NCBI GenBank assembly: GCA_028293285.1
Contig: JAQGPC010000177.1
Location: 1 to 64,000, forward strand
Reading direction: 5' to 3'
Origin: Pedosphaera sp.
GTDB taxonomy: Bacteria; Verrucomicrobiota; Verrucomicrobiia; Limisphaerales; Pedosphaeraceae
Length of the DNA stretch: 64,000 bases
In this document: positions 27,125 through 34,836 of the stretch, piece after piece
How the letters are laid out: each line of letters begins with the position of its first letter
Numbering within the stretch: position 1 is the first letter of the stretch
Made by a program: the position numbers and the translations under genes
The notes under the pieces: generated by a model
Databases searched by the model: none
What the model saw: the letters and a program-made list of their open reading frames with translations, nothing else
What the model was told of the DNA's origin: nothing

Positions 27125-29278
27125 TTAATTTCCTTTGACGCGTACGAATTGCTGGCTGGATGAGGTGGTATCGATTGATATCGTTTTCACGGAGCCATCG
27201 CCATCGAAGGTGTTGAGGGCGCTCCAGTCGGGATTGCTGAGCTGGCCTTTGCCTTCGACAGTGTAATGGACACCGATGATGGTAGGTATCGCGAGTTGCA
27301 TGAGGAGGGCGGTTGGCTCGATGATTACGACGGGAAGCGGGACATTCCGGGCGGCTTCCAGCGGTTGAGGATCAAACCCGAACACGGAGAGGTCAAATGG
27401 TCCGGAGTGAGAATTGACGACGAAGCCCTGGAGTTTGACGTTGGAATAATCGCCATCGAGCACGGCCAGACCTGAAACGCTTTTGCCCAGCGAACCGCCG
27501 TGGGAGAGAATTACATCTTCGAGTGTGAGCGAGACCTTGGGATTGGCGACAGTGAGGCCAAACGTGCATGGATTGCAGACGTCACCGCCGCTGCCGGACA
27601 GAGGAAGGCTGGTGGCGGCATCATAAAGATAGAGTTTCATGGAGGCACCATTGCTGGAAATCGTGCCGGGCAGGCCGCCAACGTAGGTGGCGTAGAGCGT
27701 GGTGTCGAAGGTGAACTGGGTGGTATTGACGGTGCCGCTTTTTTCCAACACATGGGGAAGGACAAAGGCCTTGGTGGCAGGTGGGGAAGTATCAGGCGCG
27801 GAGGAGATACGTGCGGCGGTGATTTCCTGGGGTTCGAAGCCGAATACGGAGAGATCGAATGCGCTGGTGTGGGAATTGACGACGAAGCCCTGGAGATTGA
27901 CGCCGTCTGGATCGCCGCCACTGACAACAACGATGCCGAAGCCGAGCTTGACTGCAGTATCGAAGCCGCCGCCGTGGCTGGTGATGAGGTCATCGATGCG
28001 GATGGATTGTTTGCGTTGTTGGGCGTTTACATCGAAGCTGCAAGGGCCGCAAACAGCTGTTCCGTTGAGACCTCTTAGAGGCTGGCCGGAGTCATCGTAA
28101 AGATACAGGTCCATGGTGGCACCCGGACCGGAAGGTGTGCCGCCGAGTCCAGCGGTGTAGGTGGCGAACAGGGTGGTATCCAAAGTGAAGGTATCGGTCG
28201 CGGTGAGGCCGCTTTTTTCGAGAATGTGAGGGAGGACGAACGTTTTTCTGGTCGTTGCGCCGGAGTTGGTTTTGACGGGTTGCGGGCTGACTGAAAACAC
28301 GGAGAGATCGAATGGGCTGCTGTGGGCATTGACGACGAAGCCCTGGATGGCGACACGATCGGGATCAGCGCCGCCAACGACGATGATGCCGAAGCCGAGT
28401 TTGACGGCGGCATCGAATCCGCCAGCGGCATTGATGAGGTCATCGATGACGATGGTGCGTTTGCGGGCGGTTGCACTGGTGCCGCCGGTGCCGAGGTTGA
28501 AGGAGCAGGGAGCGCAGACTGCTGTGCCGCCGTTACCGATCATGGGCTGGCCGGAATCGTCGTAGAGGTAGAGATCCACGGTGGCGTTGGTGCCAGGGGG
28601 TGTGCCGGGCAGGCCGCCAGTGTAGGTGGCGAAGATCGTGGTATCGAAGGTGAACTGGGTGTTGTTGATGGTGCCGCTTTTTTCGAGGACGTGCGGCAGG
28701 ACGAAGACGCGACGTGGTTCTGGTGTGCCGGGAGGCGCGGTGCGGGCGGCGGCGCTGATGGGCACTGGATCGAAGCCGAACACGGAGAGGTCGTTGGTAT
28801 TGGTATGGGCATTTACGGTGAGCAACTGGCAATTCACGGCATTGGAGGCGGAGCCGGAGGTGAGGAGCACGGCGAAACTGGTTTTGAGGTCCGTGTCGAA
28901 ACCGCCGCCACGGCTGGTAATCAAATCATCAATCCGGATTGAGAGTTTCCGTTGTTGTGAACTCAGGTCATAGGCGCAGGGCGCACAGATGGGGATTCCG
29001 TTGGAGCCGACCAGGGGCTGGCTGGTTTGATCGTCATATAGATAAAGATCGACGTGAGCATTGCCTTTATCTTTCCCGTTGAGGCTGCCGTTGTAAGTGA
29101 GGACGAGGGTGGAGTCGAAGGTGAATTGGGTGTTGTTGATGGTGCCGCTTTTTTCCAATACGTGCGGAAAGCAGAATGTTTTGGCACTCGCCGTGCGGGC
29201 AAAAAGGGTTAGAAGCAGCGCGGAAACGACTAGCGCGGATGAAAGATAGTTTATTCTGCGTGCGTGGATGGTAATCAT
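27125..29278 (-). CDS. secreted protein with four tandem repeat domains
   Basis: 717 residues from ATG 29278, chosen because it places a signal peptide (SALVVSALLLTLFARTASA) at the N-terminus. Four copies of a domain of about 155-159 residues follow, each starting with a version of FVLPHVLEKSGTINNTQFTF and containing LYLYDD, then CxPCxF (two cysteines likely disulfide-bonded) and RIDDLI, and ending near VNSHSSPFDLSVFGF. The last about 70 residues form a short tail common to exported proteins of this group (VHYTVEGKGQLSNPDWSAL). At DNA level the copies recur every 463-477 bases and remain clearly similar. No known family is recognised; extracellular binding or surface function is a guess. Confidence 0.82.
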   Translation of the reverse strand: MITIHARRINYLSSALVVSALLLTLFARTASAKTFCFPHVLEKSGTINNTQFTFDSTLVLTYNGSLNGKDKGNAHVDLYLYDDQTSQPLVGSNGIPICAPCAYDLSSQQRKLSIRIDDLITSRGGGFDTDLKTSFAVLLTSGSASNAVNCQLLTVNAHTNTNDLSVFGFDPVPISAAARTAPPGTPEPRRVFVLPHVLEKSGTINNTQFTFDTTIFATYTGGLPGTPPGTNATVDLYLYDDSGQPMIGNGGTAVCAPCSFNLGTGGTSATARKRTIVIDDLINAAGGFDAAVKLGFGIIVVGGADPDRVAIQGFVVNAHSSPFDLSVFSVSPQPVKTNSGATTRKTFVLPHILEKSGLTATDTFTLDTTLFATYTAGLGGTPSGPGATMDLYLYDDSGQPLRGLNGTAVCGPCSFDVNAQQRKQSIRIDDLITSHGGGFDTAVKLGFGIVVVSGGDPDGVNLQGFVVNSHTSAFDLSVFGFEPQEITAARISSAPDTSPPATKAFVLPHVLEKSGTVNTTQFTFDTTLYATYVGGLPGTISSNGASMKLYLYDAATSLPLSGSGGDVCNPCTFGLTVANPKVSLTLEDVILSHGGSLGKSVSGLAVLDGDYSNVKLQGFVVNSHSGPFDLSVFGFDPQPLEAARNVPLPVVIIEPTALLMQLAIPTIIGVHYTVEGKGQLSNPDWSALNTFDGDGSVKTISIDTTSSSQQFVRVKGN

Positions 29279-29391
29279 ACCGTTTAGTTTGTTTGGGGAT
29301 TGGAGGGACTCGGGGAGAATACTACCCAAAGAAGGGTTGAAAAGTCAATGAAGAACGAGAGCGGTTAACGAGCGGCGGAGGAGGGGGTGAA

Positions 29392-29436
29392 AAAGTAAGT
29401 GGGTGAGTGAGGAGGTGGGTGGGTGAGTGGACGGTG
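29392..29436. repeat. GTGAGTGGG simple-sequence tract 2
   Basis: Degenerate repeats of GTGGGTGAGTG between the repeat-domain protein and the intergenic modules. Confidence 0.5.
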
Positions 29437-29696
29437 AAGAATTGGCGGGGAGGGATGCTCGCGGGCGCGCGCCGACGGAGTCGGCAGAATGTTTGTTTTA
29501 ATTAATTCCACCCCCAGGGTAGCGCCCAAACGGCGGGCGCAACCGCTGGGCTGAGTGATTCAATCCCGTTGGGATTGTGGAGGCCGAGAAAGGTATTTCA
29601 GCTGCGTTGTCACTCAGCAAGCTACGGATGTTGAGAAATCAAATAGATGCCGATTGCATATACAAGGGAATAAGATTGATGGGATTGGTCCCGCGA

Positions 29697-29792
29697 CCTT
29701 TCAGGTCGCTGTGAGTTTTTGGTGTTGATCCGGTGGTCGCAGCTGCTACGCAGCTTTACCACCGGCTAATTTCCAAGGCTCCTCCGGAGCCG
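29697..29792 (+). repeat. dispersed intergenic module 1, copy 2
   Basis: Shares TTTCAGGTCGCT, CGGTGGTCGCAGC, a CAGCTTTACCACCGGCTAAT-type core and GGCTCCTCCGGAGC with the segment at 22938-23024. The mismatches between copies fall at paired positions of the GCAGCYGCT/hairpin, which keep the stem. Confidence 0.6.
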
Positions 29793-29891
29793 AGTAAACA
29801 GGGGAAGAATACAAAAGCGAGGAACGAGGGAATACAGAGTGGAGGTGGCAGGCTTAATTGCAGGGTGCGAATTTCCCAAATTTAGTGATGA

Positions 29892-29932
29892 TTTTACATT
29901 GATGCGGTCCCGCAAGCGGGACCGCGCTCCTT
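29892..29932. repeat. palindromic intergenic repeat, copy c
   Basis: GCGGTCCCGC-AA-GCGGGACCGC, a perfect 10-bp stem with a 2-base loop, flanked by TTTACATTGAT and GCTCC as in the copies at 23101 and 52495. Confidence 0.65.
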
Positions 29933-30033
29933 CAGACGTGGAATTTTTCAGGTTCGAAAAATTATTTCGGCTGTGGTGCCATTTTTCTATTTACGGGAGT
30001 AGGGGAACCGCGTAAACGCGGAACTCTGAACGG

Positions 30034-30867
30034 TTAATGGGAGGCTAGGTAGTCGGTGTCGGAGATGGTAAGGAAGCGTTGAAGGCGTTGGTTGGTTTGG
30101 TCGGGTTGTTGGATGGGGAAGCCGTGGGCGGTGGCGGGAATTTGTTCGAAGCGGGCGCCGGGAATTAAGCCAGCGAGGCGGTGTCCGTAGTGGGGCGGGG
30201 CGATGGGATCGTGCTCGGCGCTGAGGACGAGGGTGGGAATGCCGACGAGGCGTTGTAATTGTCGCGAGGAATCGTGCCGACCCAGGGCGCGGAGTTGTTG
30301 CATGAGGATGGGGGGTGAGTCGGCGAGGTCGCGACCGATGAGTTTGGCCATTTGGGCGGCGAGGGTGTCAAGGTCAACGGTTTTCAGATGGTCTTTGGGC
30401 ATGAGCATGTCGAGGAAGGCGTGGCGTCGCATGGAGCGGGAACCGATGCGAACGCGCAAACTTAACCACAATACGCGCAGGGTAAGTCGGGCGGCGTCTT
30501 TGCCGCGAGGAAAGGTGCAAAGGAGCCCGAGGCTACGGACTCGTTTGGGGCAATCCAGAGCGAGTTGCTGGGCGATGACGCCGCCCATGGAATGGCCGAT
30601 GATGTGGGCGGAGTCCCATCCGGCGGCGTCGAGGAGTGCGCGGGCGTCTTGGACCATGGCTTCGATGGTGATGGGGCCGGAGCAGGGAAGACTTTGGCCG
30701 AGGCCGCGATTGTCGTAGAGGAGGGTTTGGAAATTGTTTTGCAGCGCGGTGACTTGGGGTCGCCAGGCTTCGCCAGCAGCGCCGACGCCCTGGATGAACA
30801 ATACGGGCGGGCCTTTGCCGGCGAGTTCGTAGTAAAGATTGGCGTCAGGTGTTTTTACAAACGACAT
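30034..30867 (-). CDS. alpha/beta fold hydrolase
   Basis: 277 residues from ATG 30867. Motifs are the oxyanion-hole region LFIQGVGAAGEAW, the DNRGLGQS loop, the nucleophile elbow GHSMGGVIA, a late acid in LSAEHDPIAP and the catalytic His in PATAHGFP. This is the layout of 3-oxoadipate enol-lactonase-like hydrolases, but the substrate is not predictable. The open frame extends 14 codons up, through an AATTTCAAATGG repeat that recurs in nearby intergenic DNA, so the shorter start is preferred. Confidence 0.85.
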   Translation of the reverse strand: MSFVKTPDANLYYELAGKGPPVLFIQGVGAAGEAWRPQVTALQNNFQTLLYDNRGLGQSLPCSGPITIEAMVQDARALLDAAGWDSAHIIGHSMGGVIAQQLALDCPKRVRSLGLLCTFPRGKDAARLTLRVLWLSLRVRIGSRSMRRHAFLDMLMPKDHLKTVDLDTLAAQMAKLIGRDLADSPPILMQQLRALGRHDSSRQLQRLVGIPTLVLSAEHDPIAPPHYGHRLAGLIPGARFEQIPATAHGFPIQQPDQTNQRLQRFLTISDTDYLASH

Positions 30868-31153
30868 GGAGGAATTATTAAATTTCAAATGGCGAATGTC
30901 GAATTTCAAATGGGAATAGGTGGATTCCGGCCAAGGGGACTAAACGCGGAGAGTAAGATTATGATTAGGATTAAGAAAGGAAATTATCTCAATGGATGAA
31001 ATTGAGCCAATGCAGCCAACCCAGCCAATGGAGCATTTGGTCGAAGGCGGGGGATGTGTTACAAAGGTTAAATGGTTATTGATAATGACAAATGTCGAAT
31101 TTCGAATGACGAACCGAAATGGCCGGGGTTAATCGCCAGACGGACGCGAGGAT

Positions 31154-31190
31154 TACCATGCAGCGGTCTCGCATGCGGGATCGCGCTCCA
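31154..31190. repeat. palindromic intergenic repeat, copy d
   Basis: GCGGTCTCGC-AT-GCGGGATCGC: the stem is kept by two G-T pairs despite base changes relative to copy c. Flanks TTACCATGCA and GCTCC match the family. Confidence 0.55.
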
Positions 31191-31200
31191 AAAGCGATCT

Positions 31201-31240
31201 GGTGCGACCAGGTACGACCAGGTACGACCAGGTACGAGTT
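31201..31240 (+). repeat. 10-bp direct tandem repeat, four units
   Basis: Four consecutive units: GGTGCGACCA, GGTACGACCA, GGTACGACCA and GGTACGAGTT. The two middle units are identical, and the outer ones differ by one and two to three bases. The period equals about one helix turn. Confidence 0.8.
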
Positions 31241-31507
31241 GAAAAAAATGAAGGCAACCACGAATCCCGCATGCGGGACTAATAAACACGAATGGGAAAA
31301 GGATGCCAAATAGCCGCGAAAGGACGCAGAGAACGCAAAGGTGAGATTATGAACAACGAAGATACTAACAACGTAGAGGATGGAAGATTGAGGATAGAGG
31401 ATGGCAAGGCGCGAACATCGAAATGAAGAATGGGCGTGTCGAGCCGACAAGCTGTCGGCGCTCCATTTTGGAATGGATGGAAATTAATACGTGTATGGTA
31501 CTATCTG

Positions 31508-31557
31508 ACGTTAACACGCGTTAACTGACGCTAATGGACGTTAACTCACGTTAAAAA
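31508..31557 (+). repeat. 10-bp direct tandem repeat, five units
   Basis: Five units with consensus ACGTTAACNN: ACGTTAACAC, GCGTTAACTG, ACGCTAATGG, ACGTTAACTC and ACGTTAAAAA. The invariant part is CGYTAA. The unit is unrelated to the tandem at 31201. Confidence 0.8.
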
Positions 31558-31804
31558 ATTTATGGAGGAAGTGGGATTATTGATTTTCGCATCCTGCCGG
31601 GATGCCGAATGTAGCCATGAGCTAGTGTCCGAGGTTCCTCGGGAGCAAGGCGCTAAATGCGGTAAATGGGTGTGGGACCATGAAGGGAGGGAGATTAGGA
31701 TTATGAGTGAGATTAAGAAGGGACAAGGAATGCGGGTTTTGCTTGCCGGGGTGAGGAAGGAGGGCATATTATGTTTTCTTAAGGTTTCCGGGTTTGGGAA
31801 CGTT

Positions 31805-31881
31805 GCGCGTGTAGCTCAATTGGATAGAGTGGCGCCCTCCGAAGGCGAAGGTTGTGGGTTCAACTCCCGCCACGCGCACCA
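31805..31881 (+). tRNA. tRNA-Arg (anticodon CCG)
   Basis: Acceptor arms GCGCGTG (31805-31811) and CACGCGC (31871-31877) pair fully, then discriminator A and an encoded CCA (31879-31881). The D arm begins AGCTCAATTGGATAGAG. The anticodon loop is CTCCGAA with anticodon CCG, on a stem ending CGCC/GGCG with one terminal mismatch. The T arm is GTGGGTTCAACTCCCGC. It reads the Arg codon CGG. Confidence 0.95.
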
Positions 31882-31981
31882 TTTTCACACTGGAAGCCGG
31901 GTTACTTCCCAAGACGTTTCACAGATAGTAAACTGCCGCGCATGTTAAGAATCGTGCGATAGGCTTGCTGGTCTAAACGAT

Positions 31982-32617
31982 ATGAAATCCATTATACCCT
32001 GGGTGTTGGTGGTCGCATTGTTGGGAGGAGTTTATTTTTTGTATTCGGGCAGCAGTGCCAAGGATGGCGAGTTGGCCCAGTTGAGGCAGGACGGCGAGGA
32101 GTTGAAGAAGTTGCGCGCGGAGAATGAAGAATTGAAGAAGGTGTCGGCTGACAATGAGGATGTGAAGCGGTTGCGGAAAGATAATGAGGAGTTGCCACGG
32201 TTGCGGGGCGAGGTGCGCCAGTTGCGGGAGCAGGGGAAACAATTGACGAACCAGATGCAGGTTCTCCAGTCGCAACGGGTCCAAACGGCGCAGCAACAGC
32301 AGCAATTTCAACAGTTGGTTTCCGAGAACCAGACTTTGAAAAACCAAAGCCAGGAGTTGCAGCAGGCGAGCAATCAGGCGGCGACGGTGGCGCAACTCAA
32401 CGCTTGCGTGAATAATTTGCGGCAGATTGAAGGGGCGAAACAGCAATGGGCATTGGAGAATAAGAAATCGGCCGGATCGATACCTACGACGGCAGACTTA
32501 GCGCCTTATTTTCCCCAGAATGTTTTTCCCACATGTCCGGCAAGTGGGGCATATACGTTGAACACGGTTAGTGCTCATGCAGTATGTAGTATTCGGGGGC
32601 ATTCGATACCGCAATGA
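31982..32617 (+). CDS. membrane-anchored coiled-coil protein with prepilin-type C-terminal domain
   Basis: 211 residues. One N-terminal membrane helix (IIPWVLVVALLGGVYFLY), then about 100 residues of heptads rich in Leu, Glu, Lys and Gln (LRAENEELKKVSADNEDV and similar). From about residue 135 the sequence switches to NACVNNLRQIEGAKQQWALE ... FPTCPASGAYTLNTVS ... CSIRGHSIP. This tail is the one found at the C-terminus of type II/IV pseudopilin-like proteins in Verrucomicrobia and Planctomycetes, usually behind an N-methylation prepilin leader; that leader is absent here. It follows the tRNA gene by 100 bases. Function unknown. Confidence 0.75.
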   Translation: MKSIIPWVLVVALLGGVYFLYSGSSAKDGELAQLRQDGEELKKLRAENEELKKVSADNEDVKRLRKDNEELPRLRGEVRQLREQGKQLTNQMQVLQSQRVQTAQQQQQFQQLVSENQTLKNQSQELQQASNQAATVAQLNACVNNLRQIEGAKQQWALENKKSAGSIPTTADLAPYFPQNVFPTCPASGAYTLNTVSAHAVCSIRGHSIPQ

Positions 32618-32661
32618 AAAGAGTGGGTGGGTAAGTGGGGGAGTGAGTAAGTGAGTGGGTT
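32618..32661. repeat. GTGAGTGGG simple-sequence tract 3
   Basis: Degenerate repeats of GAGTGGGTGGGTAAGTGGGG directly after the stop codon of the coiled-coil gene, as with tract 1 after the GH15 gene. Confidence 0.5.
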
Positions 32662-32869
32662 GCATTACATTTTCATATGGGATTAGCATGCGGTGAAACT
32701 GTTAAAACAGTTGAATGGTTTTGTGGATTTGCGCTGCACCGGGCTAAAGCCGCGGTGTTAATGGGAGAAGCAAAAGAAGTAACAAAGAAAGACAACCAGT
32801 TTGCCCGTGAAAGGAGGGTTTTTTCACCCTTTCCTTTTAGTTGGCATGCAATACAGTTTCGGGGAACAA

Positions 32870-34708
32870 ATGAATACGATTATTGAGGAAAATTTGAAGG
32901 GTATCGCAAATCAACTGCGAATTGACTGCATTGAAGCGACTACGGCGGCGGGAAGTGGACATCCGAGTTCGTGCCTTTCGGCAGCGGACCTGGTAGCGGC
33001 GTTGTTTTTTGGGCACATGCGGTATGATCCCAAGAATCCCCACAATCCTAATAATGATCGATTTGTTCTCTCGAAGGGGCACGCGGCCCCGTTGCTTTAT
33101 GCAGCGTGGGCGGAAGCCGGATTGTTTCCGAGAGAGCGGCTGCTGACTTTGCGTGAGTTGAGCAGTGATTTGGAAGGGCATCCTACGCCGCGACTTCCGT
33201 TCGTGGATGTCGCCAGCGGATCGTTGGGACAGGGGCTGAGCGTTGGGGTAGGGATGGCGCTGTGCGCGCGGATCGATAAATTGGATTATCGCACTTATGT
33301 GCTGATGGGCGATGGAGAATGTGCCGAAGGGTCAGTGTGGGAAGCGGCTTCGTTGGCGGGAATCAATAAGTTAAACAACCTGGTGGCGATTGTAGATGTG
33401 AATCGCCTTGGGCAGAGCCAACCGACGGCGTTTGGTTATGACGTGGAAGTTTACCAGAAGCGCTTTGAAGCTTTTGGCTGGCGCACGGAAGTGATTGACG
33501 GGCATGACATGGAAGAAATTCTGGAAGTGCTTGGGGCGGCTGGATTGGGCGAGCAACCGCTGGCGATCATTGCCAAGACTCAAAAGGGTCACGGAGTTTC
33601 CTTCATCGCAGATAAAGAGGGCTGGCATGGAAAAGCTTTTTCGAAGGAAGAGGCCCAGAAGGCCATTGCGGAATTGCAACCCACGGCAAAGAGCGGTTTG
33701 GCTGAGCCGATTCCAGCACCGAGCGATTTGCCTGCACCGAAGAATGAAGTTCCGACGAGTTATCCGCCGATCAGTTACAAGTTGGGCGATATGATTGCAA
33801 CGCGCGAAGCCTACGGTAATGCCCTGGTGCGTATCGGCGAAGCGGACGAACGCATCGTGGCATTGGATGGTGACACGAAGAATTCGACTTACGCAGACAA
33901 GTTTTTCAAGAAATTCCCGGAGCGTTCGATTGAATGTTTTATTGCGGAACAGAACATGGTGGGAGCGGCCACAGGTATTGGCACGCGCGGCAAGGTGCCG
34001 TTTGCGTCCACGTTCGCCGCGTTCTTTACCCGCGCGTTTGACCAGATTCGCATGGCGGCCATTTCGATGGCGAACGTGAAGTTGGTGGGATCGCATGTCG
34101 GCGTGAGCATCGGTGAAGATGGATCGTCGCAGATGGCGCTGGAAGATTTGGCGATGATGCGCGCGGTGGAGGGCAGTGTGGTGCTGTATCCTTCCGATGC
34201 CGTATGCGCGGAGAAATTGGTGGAGCAGATGGCGTTGCATAAGGGAGTGGCTTTCCTCCGCACTTCACGCCCGAAGACGCCGGTGATTTATAATAATGAC
34301 GAACAATTCCCGGTTGGCGGCGCGAAGATTCGCAAGCAGGCAGCCGGTGATAAAGTGACGGTAGTCGGTGCGGGAATCACGCTGTTCGAAGCATTGAAGG
34401 CGGCGGATGTGTTAGCGAAGGAAGGGATTGGAATCACGGTCATTGATGCTTACAGTATCAAACCATTGGCTGCGGATGTGATTCGTGGCGCGGCTCAAAA
34501 GACCAACAACCTTATTCTTACCGTGGAAGATCATTATCCAGAAGGTGGATTGGGTGATGCGGTGGCAGGCGAGTTGAGTGTTGATGGTATCAAAGTCCAT
34601 AAATTGGCCATCAGGGAATTGCCACATTCAGGGAAACCGGAAGAGTTGGTGGCTAAATATGGGATAGATGCGGCTGCCATTGTTAAGAAGGTGAAATCGA
34701 TTGTTTAA
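32870..34708 (+). CDS. tkt: transketolase
   Basis: 612 residues from ATG 32870, which has GGGGAAC as ribosome site; upstream in-frame codons are not family-like. The N-terminal thiamine-diphosphate domain has GSGHPSSCLSAADLVAALFF and the metal-binding GDGECAEGSVWEA ... NNLVAIVDVN. The Pyr domain follows with FIAEQNMVGAATG, and the C-terminal domain ends at about residue 610. It moves two-carbon units in the non-oxidative pentose phosphate and sugar rearrangement pathways. The length matches the shorter, animal/archaeal-like transketolases rather than the 660-residue E. coli type. It ends in a strong terminator. Confidence 0.95.
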   Translation: MNTIIEENLKGIANQLRIDCIEATTAAGSGHPSSCLSAADLVAALFFGHMRYDPKNPHNPNNDRFVLSKGHAAPLLYAAWAEAGLFPRERLLTLRELSSDLEGHPTPRLPFVDVASGSLGQGLSVGVGMALCARIDKLDYRTYVLMGDGECAEGSVWEAASLAGINKLNNLVAIVDVNRLGQSQPTAFGYDVEVYQKRFEAFGWRTEVIDGHDMEEILEVLGAAGLGEQPLAIIAKTQKGHGVSFIADKEGWHGKAFSKEEAQKAIAELQPTAKSGLAEPIPAPSDLPAPKNEVPTSYPPISYKLGDMIATREAYGNALVRIGEADERIVALDGDTKNSTYADKFFKKFPERSIECFIAEQNMVGAATGIGTRGKVPFASTFAAFFTRAFDQIRMAAISMANVKLVGSHVGVSIGEDGSSQMALEDLAMMRAVEGSVVLYPSDAVCAEKLVEQMALHKGVAFLRTSRPKTPVIYNNDEQFPVGGAKIRKQAAGDKVTVVGAGITLFEALKAADVLAKEGIGITVIDAYSIKPLAADVIRGAAQKTNNLILTVEDHYPEGGLGDAVAGELSVDGIKVHKLAIRELPHSGKPEELVAKYGIDAAAIVKKVKSIV

Positions 34709-34753
34709 ACCTGTCTATTAGCTTAAGTTGCTGATTATAAGGTCCTTGTAATA

Positions 34754-34790
34754 AAGCGCCCTGCGAAAATTCGCCGGGCGCTTTTTTGTT
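34754..34790 (+). terminator. Rho-independent terminator of the transketolase gene
   Basis: AAGCGCCC (34754-34761) pairs with GGGCGCTT (34776-34783), with an additional inner GCGAA/TTCGC stem, followed by TTTT and TGTTTTT. Confidence 0.88.
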
Positions 34791-34836
34791 TTTCCAGTTG
34801 GTATCTCCTTTGCTGCTAACCGGCAGAGTGATTTAT

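Larger units (their letters stand above)
29279..30033. other. 755-base repeat-rich intergenic region
   Basis: No gene. It contains a GTGAGTGGG tract (29392-29436), a 7-bp hairpin CAATCCC/GGGATTG (29561-29577), module 3 (about 29595-29630), module 1 (about 29697-29792) and a perfect palindrome (29892-29932). The modules are shared with 22.9-23.2 kb but in a different order. Confidence 0.6.
30868..31804. other. 937-base intergenic region with several repeat classes
   Basis: No convincing gene. It holds a doublet of AATTTCAAATGG (30881-30892 and 30902-30913), a GATTAGGATTA-type stretch, palindrome copies at 31154 and 31262-31276, a 4 x 10-bp tandem (31201-31240), and a 5 x 10-bp tandem (31508-31557). 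Open frames here, including one across the tRNA, show no domain. Confidence 0.6.

Noticed and set aside
30868-30909. longer N-terminus for the hydrolase at 30034
   Set aside because: The 14 extra codons are made of an AATTTCAAATGG repeat found elsewhere in non-coding DNA.
31201-31557. possible CRISPR-like array
   Set aside because: Units are 10 bp with no spacers and no cas genes in the window.
31562-31948. 128-codon open frame covering the tRNA gene
   Set aside because: It contains the whole tRNA-Arg and has no recognisable domain; a chance frame.
33371-34240. 289-codon antisense frame inside transketolase
   Set aside because: Opposite strand of conserved coding sequence with no domain of its own.
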